Below are positions 56,394 to 64,000 of a DNA stretch of 64,000 nt, in pieces. Position 1 is the first letter of the stretch. Each line of letters opens with the position of its first letter. The DNA lies in assembly GCA_011317545.1 (NCBI GenBank), contig WUJK01000011.1:1255501-1319500 (forward strand), in the 5' to 3' direction. A model generated the notes under the pieces. The model was not told where the DNA came from. It ran no database searches and saw only the letters and a list, made by a program, of their open reading frames with translations. A program made the translations under genes and the position numbers. Source of the DNA: Coniella vitis. Lineage: Eukaryota > Ascomycota > Sordariomycetes > Diaporthales > Schizoparmaceae.

Positions 56394-57100
56394 ATTTCCC
56401 TAATTCGTTATATCTTCTAGAATTATAAAATCGTATACTACGAATCCGTCCTTATCTTTATCTAAAAAGCATATTACTACTTTAAATCGTTTTATATATA
56501 TCGAAACCTAAGGTTATAAAGTTATACCTTATTCGTTATACCTAAAGGAGGGGTTAGTATATAAGATAGTTAATAGTATAAAAGGTTATATATAATATAT
56601 TAAATAAAATCGTTCTTATAATATATTATAAGTACTAATATCTTCGTATAAAGAGTTTTTCTTAGTAGTTCTTACTATATTTAGTATTAATTCTTTCCTT
56701 AATATCTAAGATTAACGATAAGTTAATATATTTAGATAATTATAAATTAGAGAAGGAGGAGTATCTATTTAAGTATTAGAGGGAACTTACCGATATATAA
56801 GCTTATCTAATAAAGACCTTAGCTAGATTATCTTGTTTAAAGAAATAATAATAGTTTCTTTAGGAGAAGGGTATAAAGTTAATAAACGCTAGTTTAGAAG
56901 AGGAGGAGTATAAACGAGTTACTAAGGCTATTTAAACCGTAGCTATTAAGGAAGCCGTTTTATCTATATAGGATCCTTTATTTAAGGGTACGGATTAGAA
57001 TATATTAATAGCGCCTAACGCTACGATTAATTAATCCGGATTCGATTTAGGGAGTCTAAGTATAGGTAGCTCTTAATAAGGGGTCTAGTTATTCCTATAG
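56394..57100 (+). pseudogene. Antisense accessory reading frame in element C
   Basis: Same position and blocks as in elements A and B, with RIP stops; ends at TAG 57098-57100, 28 bp before the tRNA-like sequence. The spacing between frame and tRNA-like sequence is the same in all three copies. Confidence 0.55.
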
Positions 57101-57127
57101 GTAGCTATTATAGTTAAAGATACGAAT

Positions 57128-57199
57128 AATCTTATAGCTTAATAGTTAGAGCTCCTAATTTCTTACTAGGAGGTCCGGGGTTCGATTCCTTATAATATC
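57128..57199 (+). other. tRNA-like sequence inside element C
   Basis: 72 nt: acceptor AATCTTA, TA, D arm GCTTAATAGTTAGAGC, anticodon arm CCTAA-TTTCTTA-CTAGG, variable AGGTC, T arm CGGGG-TTCGATT-CCTTA, 3' TAATATC. It is the copy with the best D and anticodon arms. Confidence 0.6.
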
Positions 57200-57204
57200 T
57201 TTTC

Positions 57205-60200
57205 TATCTAAGGCTATAATAGCTTTTTATTTTCGTATTCTTTAATAAGATCTAGGTATACGTTTTTTAATAATTCTTAAGTATTTTCCGAATTATTATA
57301 ATTTTTCTACTTAATAAGGTATTATTTTCCGTATCCGCGTTTATATAAGTCGAGAATCTATTCGACTTTATATTATACTTATTCTAGTTCGATAATATCT
57401 ATATTATACGAAAGTTCTACGTCTATTAGTACTAGTTTTAGAAGTAAAATATAGAAGATTAGGTATAGATATATATATAGGATTTCGAGTTTATAGTTAA
57501 CTAGTAAAATCTATCGTATAATTTTATAAGGTCCGAGTTTCTTATAATCGAGTTTATTGCTAGGTCTAATAGTTTTAATATTTTTATAATTAAGGTAGAC
57601 TTTATCTCCCTTTTATAGGATTAATCCCTTAATCCTTTTCTAATTAATATATTTCGTTATTTATTCTTTAATATTCTAAAATATATATCGAATATCTTCG
57701 TATAATTATTTAATTCTTCTAGCGTATTAATCTACTATTTCTACATTTCCACCTAGTAGTATTTCGTAGTATATTATAGGGTTATATCCGTAGAGTAGGA
57801 AGAATAGTAATTTTCCTATACTCGTTATATCTATACTATTATAAATAAACTATACGATTAATAAAAGTTCGATCTAATTATCTTATTCGTAGTTAATATA
57901 GTATCGTAGATATTATTCTATAATCTAATTAGTATATTCTATTTATCCGTCTATCTAAGGATAAAATATTATAGATATACGTTATATTATTCCGAGGTAT
58001 TTAGTAAGTAAGATCTAGAATTTTAATACGAATTTTCTATCCCTATCTAATATAATTTCCTAAAGTATTCTATAATTAGCGATAATAATATAGAGCAATA
58101 TATATATAAGTTCTTCTATAATATTACTTTCTTTATATAATAGGAAGTATATATACTTACTTAATCTATAAATTACTACTAAAATACTATTATACTATAC
58201 TTTAGTTAAGGGTTCTTATAAGAGAGGTAGCTTATTAATAAAGTCTAGACTAATAGATAACTAAATAGTTATAGGTATTAGTAGAGGTTATAATAATCCG
58301 TAAGGTTTATATCGTTCTATCTTATTCCGTTTATATATATCGTAGTTACTAACGATATCTATAACTTGTTTTTTAAGGTTTAATAGATTCTAATAATATT
58401 AGATCCTTTTATAAGTTACTCTAATTCCTTAGTATTTATATACTAATATACTATAGGTACTTTTAATATAATCGTTTTATTCTAATATTATTATACTATC
58501 GAGGTTAAGTATTTCTCCTTCGATATATAGTATTATATTAAATTCCTTAATAATAGATAGTATAGTAAGGTTACCTTCCGAATCTTCCTTAGAGATTATT
58601 ATAATATCTTAGTCTTTATTATTATTATCCTTATAGTTTAACCGTTTATTAAGAGTATTTACTTATTCGTTTTCTTTACCTTTATAATAGATAATCTTAA
58701 AGTCGAATTCTAATAGAAATTTATATTATCTAACTTATCGTTTATTAAGCTATTTTATCGAGGTAAATACCTAGAGATTCTTATAATCCGTATATATAAG
58801 AATTTATTATTTCGTACCGATAAGATAATATCGCTATTCCCTAAAGGCTTCTATTATTATTATAAGCTCCTATCGGGTATTCTATAATTAAGTTCTAATC
58901 CGTTTAGCTTCTTACTAAAGTTACTAATTATCTATAATCGTCCTTTATTATCTCGTTATCCGAATTATCTACTAAGTATATAATCTAATATATCTATCTC
59001 GATCTCGAAAACTTTATCTTAATCTACTTCGATTAGGATTAGTTCTAATATAATTATATCCTTAATTATATTAAAGGCTTTCTATACTTATTTATTTTAG
59101 TTAAAGGTAATATCCTTTTTTATAAATTCTATAAGTAGTATTATAATACTATTATAGTTTTTAATAAATTATTAGTAGAAGTTAATATAGCTTAAGAAGG
59201 CTTTAATATCTTTAACGTTCTAAGGTATAAGCTAATCCCTAATTACTTATACTTTATCTTTCTATATTCGTATATACCCTAATATAATAATATATCCGAG
59301 GTAGTTAACTTCTTAAGTATTCTAATTATATTTAATAGGTTTTACTAAAATCTTATTATCTTAAAGGATTTATAAGATTATTATAATATACTTCTAATAT
59401 ACTTCGAATATCTTTAAGTAAATAAGGATATCGTTTAGGTAAGCGATTATAAAATAATCGAGGTATTTATATAAAATAAAGTTTATTATTTCCTAGAATA
59501 ATATAGGGGCGTTAGTAAGTCCGAATAGTATAATAAGATATTCGAAATATTTATAATATATTCTAAACGCTATTTTCTATTCTTCTCTAGGTTTAATATA
59601 AATATATATATATCCTTCTTTAAGGTTAAGGGCTATAAACTATTAAGCTCTTCTAAATCTATCTCTAAATTCTTTAAAGAGAGGTAAGGGATACCGATTC
59701 TTAATTATAATATTATTAAGTTACCGATAATTAATATATAATCGTAATTTACCGTTTTTCTTTAGTATAAATAGGATTAGGTACCTTACTAATAAATATA
59801 AAGGTCTAATATAGCTTTTCTTAAGATTTTCGTCGATATATTCTCTAAATACTTTAAGTTTATCCTTATCTAATCTATAGATAAGAAAGAACTTTAGTTA
59901 TTCTCCTTCTTTTAGTAGGATTTTATAATTATATAAGCCGTATTCTAATAGGCCGTTGTCGAATTTTCCTTAAAATAGTTTTATAAACTTCCGATACTCT
60001 TTTAGTATACCGGAGAGGTCTCTAAATATATCTTCCTCTTATATAATTACTATTATAAGGAGATATTATTATATATACTTAGTTCCTTCTTAAACTTATC
60101 GCGATAATATATCCTATTATCTATAAAATCCTATTATATTATATCCTAATCTATTATATCCCTTCTTCTATTAGATACTAATTATTACTAGATCCTTCTT

Positions 60201-62960
60201 TATAAGCTATTAAGGTTTATTATATCTTAAGGTAGTTATCGTTTTAGCTCTTCTCGATTTAGAGGTATATATAAATTCGTTTAAGCCCCTATTATCTAAA
60301 TATCGCTTAATAACTAAATCCGATCCTATACTTTTAATTATAACCGTTTCTTAGGTATCCGCTTTATCCTATAAAATATAGCTATTAATCTAATCGATTC
60401 GAGGATTTTCCTTTCTTAACTATAATATATCTAAAATTAGCTTATATTATATAGTATCCGTAATATCGAAGTTTATTAGTATTATATATCTATAGATCGT
60501 AACTAATAATTAATTAGATTTTATATCGATAATACCTTAACTATAAGCGACTTTTATACTTTCTATAATACTAAGTTTATAAGGTTCTATCTTTTTCTTC
60601 TAAGGTATCCGTTCTTTATTAATAATGCTTAGGGAAATAAAGTTTTCTTATACTCCGCTATCTAGGAGTATTATATAGTTTTTACCGTTAATTCGTACTA
60701 CGATTTTTAAATATTCGTACGTTAAGCTATCTATCGTATAAAGGGACTTTACCGTAAGTCCTAATCGCTTATTATCCCTTATAAATAATCCTTACCTTTT
60801 AGATTCTACTATTCTTACCGTATTCTAAGGGCTATTATCTATACTAAGTTCTTAGCTTATTATATTCCGTATTATATATATACTACGGCTTATTACTATA
60901 AGCGCGCTTAATTTTCTTCTTCGGTATATAGAATCTATACTCCGGGCTAATTATCCTTAAGGTTATAGTAAGTATACGCTTTATCCGCTAGGTATTCTAT
61001 ATAATCGGCGTATTTATAAAAGTTATAATACGTAGGTTCTATATATACGGGCTTTATAAGCTTTTCCCTTTATTTCTATTCGTATATTCTATACTAATCG
61101 AGCGCTTTTTCTTATATATAAGGTACGTATCAGGGTATTATATATTAGTATTATTTTACTTAACGTATAGTATATTCGTAGGGGGTATTATATATAAGGC
61201 TAATACTAGTATAGTTTCCCCTTATTCTAAATACTTTATAATAATCGCTATTATCGTTGTTATAAGCGATAATACTATATCCTATCTCGTATATAGAGAA
61301 CTATCCGTTAGTTACTTTATATTTAAAGTATTATCTATAATTATATATAATATAGGTAAATTATATAATCTAATAATACTTTTCGTAGAGATAATTAATT
61401 CGTACGTCTTCCTATATAAAGGGGGTTTCGTTTTAATAGATTATTATCCTAAATAATTCTCTAAATATAATATTATAAATAAGGTAATATATATCTCCTC
61501 TATCGGTATCTTCGTTTATAAAGCTTTCTAATTCTAAGCTTATTTCTTTATTAACGGTTTAGGTACTAGTATTCTAACCGATACTAAGCGTTTCCTATTA
61601 TTCCGTAATTTCCGTAATATTACTTTATAAAATATCCGTTAGGAGAGGCGTCCTTTAGGTAACTACGATTTATCGTTCCTTATAAGGTTTCTAAGGGAAT
61701 TATCCTAAGCCTTACTTTACCGAGAGGTATATTATATAATTATCCTTATAATAGAAAGTCTAGTTAAGGAGTTTATAATCGGAGTTATCCGATATTTACT
61801 TTAAAAGCTAATTTTAGCTAGGAGTAGAATCTATAGTTTTACGTATTATAATATTAGCTTATCGTCCTTCGGGGACTTTCTTAAATTCTCTAGGTTTCTT
61901 AGGTTATCGGTATTCTTATATAAAGTAGCTTATTTTACTATAATTAAAGCATTCCTTACTTATAGGTTTATACTAAGCTATATCGAGCTTTATAAGGCCT
62001 AAGTATATTATACCGCTAATTACTATACCTTATTATTAGAAGCTATAGTTAGTTATCTATTAAATCCGCCGTTCTATATTAATATAATTCCTTTATATAA
62101 TATAGCTTCCTCCTTTCTTACTTTTCTCTATATATTTTTTATAAAAACGGTTATTAATATAGATAATATTATTACTAAATATCGTAAAATCTTTAGGCTA
62201 ATCCTACTTAGAGATTTCGTCCTTAACCTTATCCTTAAATCCTTTATAATAATATTCTATAAGGTTCTTATCTTCCTAAAGGAAGTATACTAAGAGTTAT
62301 TTAAAGCGGATTATATAAGCTAAGGTAGATTTATTCTATTTAAGTTCTATAAGTTATTATATTATAATCCGTTCTTCGTTAGGATCGCCGAATATTTCCT
62401 TAAGGATATATTCGAATCTTATAAATAAATCGAATATATTCTTAATAATCGTTTTATATTAATCGAAGTTACTTAGGTATTCGATATAATTATAAAGTAA
62501 GGGTTTATATTAGATAAGTATATCCTTTTCGAGTTATATACCGGCTAGGATAATTTTATCGGGTTTAATAGTAAACTAAGCTATATTTTATAGGAAGTAT
62601 ACCTTATAATAGGTAAGGAACCCTTAAAGCGTTTTTTAATTACCGTTATATATAATAGGTTTATCTATCTTATAGCTATTATTAGTATTTTAAATAATAG
62701 GCGCTAGGGGCGTAGCGATTATAGCTTAATATTATTCGAGCTATTAGGCTTACCTACGGATAATATAATTCTATTACTCCTAATTCTACTAGAGTATAAT
62801 AAGTTATTAGATAAGTTCGATTAATTAGTATATTATATCTTCCTAAGTTATAACCTAATAACGTCCTTCTCCTAAGGTAAACGGGGTAGAGGTTTAAGGA
62901 GCTATTATTATACTTAATATTACCTAAGAGGTATATATAGACTATCCTAAATAAGAGTTA
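57205..62960 (-). pseudogene. gag-pol remnant of element C
   Basis: Minus-strand translation gives the same domain order as element A. The RT catalytic site reads YLND at about 59424-59435, one Asp-to-Asn change compared with two in element A. Many TAG/TAA stops, so non-functional. Confidence 0.85.
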
Positions 62961-62966
62961 TAAAAA

Positions 62967-63422
62967 TATAATAATCCTTACCTAAATCCCGGATTCTAGA
63001 AGTACCTATAAGTTATATATTAGTAGGTATAGAAGTATTACCTTTAAATCTTCGTACGTTATCGAGTAATATTAAGTATTATAAGTAATTAAAAGGGATT
63101 ACCCTATTATATAAAATAATACTTAGATTTATAACTAAAGATTATAAGGAAAACTATTTAGTAGCTAGGAAATCTATTATCCTTATATCCTTCTATTATC
63201 CTATTTATTAATATATAGCCTATCTAAGCTTATTAATACCTATAATTACCTATTAACTATCCGATAAGTAATAGTAATCTCTTATAAGCTCTACCCTAAC
63301 CCTGATTATATTATCCGTATTCCTTATATAAGAAATCCCTATCGGTCCGTTAAGGTTCCGATTTGCTAGTATATAGTTACGCTAGCCTATTCCTATAACC
63401 TATATGTTCATAGGTTATAACA
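62967..63422 (-). repeat. Right LTR of element C (5' LTR in element orientation)
   Basis: Direct repeat of 55852-56307; outer terminus GGTTATAACA is unmutated. Confidence 0.93.
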
Positions 63423-63427
63423 CCTAT

Positions 63428-63690
63428 AGATTATAGTATATACGTAAGCCTATTCGTAACCTTTCGGATTTTTAATATTTACCGAATTTATAAGCCTATA
63501 ATATATATATAAGCCTATTTATAAGCCTTCGGGTTTTTAATATTTCCCGGATTTATAAGCCTATAGATTATAGTATATACGTAAACCTATTCGTAAGCCT
63601 TCGGATTTTTAATATTTACCGAATTTATAACCCTATAGTATATATATAAGCCTATTTATAAGCCCTCGGGTTCTTAATATTTCCCGAATT
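63428..63690. repeat. Continuation of the hAT minisatellite
   Basis: About four more units of the 66-72 bp repeat seen at 55484-55851, directly after the target duplication of element C. Confidence 0.85.
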
Positions 63691-63956
63691 TATTAATAAA
63701 ATTAATTAAAATTAATTTTATTTAAAGTTAGTTAAAGTTAATAATTAACTAAATAAAGTTAATTCTATTAACTAAAGTTAATTAAAGTTAATTAACTAAA
63801 TAAAGTTAATTTTAAAAAGTTAATAATTAATAGTAACTTTAACTAACTTTTAAAAATTAACTTTTAACTAACTAAAGTTAATTAAAAGTTAATAATTTTT
63901 AACTTTAGTTAACTAAAGTTAGTTAAAGTTAAAATTAACTTTTAGTCTTTAACTTT
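63690..63956. repeat. Right subterminal repeats of the hAT element
   Basis: AT-rich array of AAAGTTAATT and TTAACTTT words, mirror of 51880-52080. Confidence 0.8.
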
Positions 63957-63970
63957 TTTTACTAACCCTA

Positions 63971-64000
63971 AGAATAGGAAGAATAGTAATTTTCCTATAC
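63971..64000 (-). mobile_element. Element B, second segment
   Basis: After the hAT target duplication the sequence matches element C at about 57796-57826 (integrase region, inverted), continuing element B out of the window. Confidence 0.85.

Larger units (their letters stand above)
55852..63422 (-). mobile_element. Chromovirus element C (full length, minus orientation)
   Basis: 7571 bp with two 456-bp LTRs (55852-56307 and 62967-63422) and a perfect 5-bp target duplication CCTAT (55847-55851 and 63423-63427). Internal order is as in element A but inverted. It interrupts the minisatellite of the hAT element. RIP is heavy, weaker at the outer right edge (63360-63422). Confidence 0.95.
51866..63970 (-). 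mobile_element. hAT DNA transposon carrying a nested chromovirus
   Basis: Terminal inverted repeats are CAGGGTTAGTAAAA on the left and its complement at 63957-63970 with one end change. An 8-bp target duplication, AGAGTAGG (51858-51865) and AGAATAGG (63971-63978, one RIP-type change), fits hAT elements. Both ends have AT-rich subterminal repeats built from AAAGTTAA/TTAACTTT words. The transposase gene lies on the minus strand at 52130-55301. Removing element C (55852-63422) leaves about 4.5 kb. The host site is integrase of element B, whose sequence resumes precisely after the duplication. Confidence 0.93.

Overview
The window comes from a filamentous ascomycete (Pezizomycotina). Genes carry short GT..AG introns, one tRNA gene has an intron, telomere-type TTAGGG motifs occur, and repeat copies show the mark of RIP (repeat-induced point mutation: CpA/TpG nearly absent, TpA in excess, many TAA/TAG in otherwise recognisable reading frames). 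Genus cannot be settled from the sequence.

Layout. (1) 1-19650 is ordinary GC-rich housekeeping DNA: the 3' end of a pepsin-like aspartic protease, a large protein with two cyclic-nucleotide-binding domains, an F-box and leucine-rich repeats, a nearly 7 kb stretch with no convincing gene, a small hypothetical gene, a small secreted cysteine-rich protein, a mitochondrial Bax-inhibitor-1/GHITM family protein, a peptide methionine sulfoxide reductase (MsrA) and an intron-containing tRNA-Ile(AAU). (2) 19797-27473 is a complete but RIP-killed Ty3/gypsy chromovirus (element A) with 457-bp LTRs and a 5-bp target duplication. A solo LTR with its own target duplication lies at 30096-30555. (3) 31365-48640 is a GC-rich island holding a biosynthetic gene cluster: rhodopsin-like membrane protein, FAD-linked oxidase, FAD monooxygenase, GMC oxidoreductase, O-methyltransferase, short-chain dehydrogenase, small membrane protein and a non-reducing polyketide synthase (NR-PKS). 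The PKS has its SAT and KS domains and then breaks. (4) 48613-64000 is AT-rich nested repeat DNA: an LTR fragment, a second chromovirus (B, minus strand) interrupted by a 12.1-kb hAT DNA transposon, which is itself interrupted by a third chromovirus (C, minus strand). Target duplications confirm the order hAT-into-B and C-into-hAT.

How the genes fit together. The cluster genes are arranged in divergent and convergent pairs with no transporter or transcription factor in view. An NR-PKS with O-methyltransferase, FAD monooxygenase, SDR, GMC and FAD-linked oxidase suggests a methylated, heavily oxidised aromatic polyketide. The synthase ends after KS at an in-frame 62-bp copy of its own KS start and then enters repeat DNA, so the pathway is probably dead or the rest of the PKS lies elsewhere.

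The most unusual structure is in the chromoviruses. All three copies carry, between the chromodomain and the 3' LTR, an antisense reading frame (membrane segment plus charged helix) and a 72-nt tRNA-like sequence, also antisense. The hAT element carries a long telomere-like hexamer array inside an intron of its transposase gene and a second one in its first exon.
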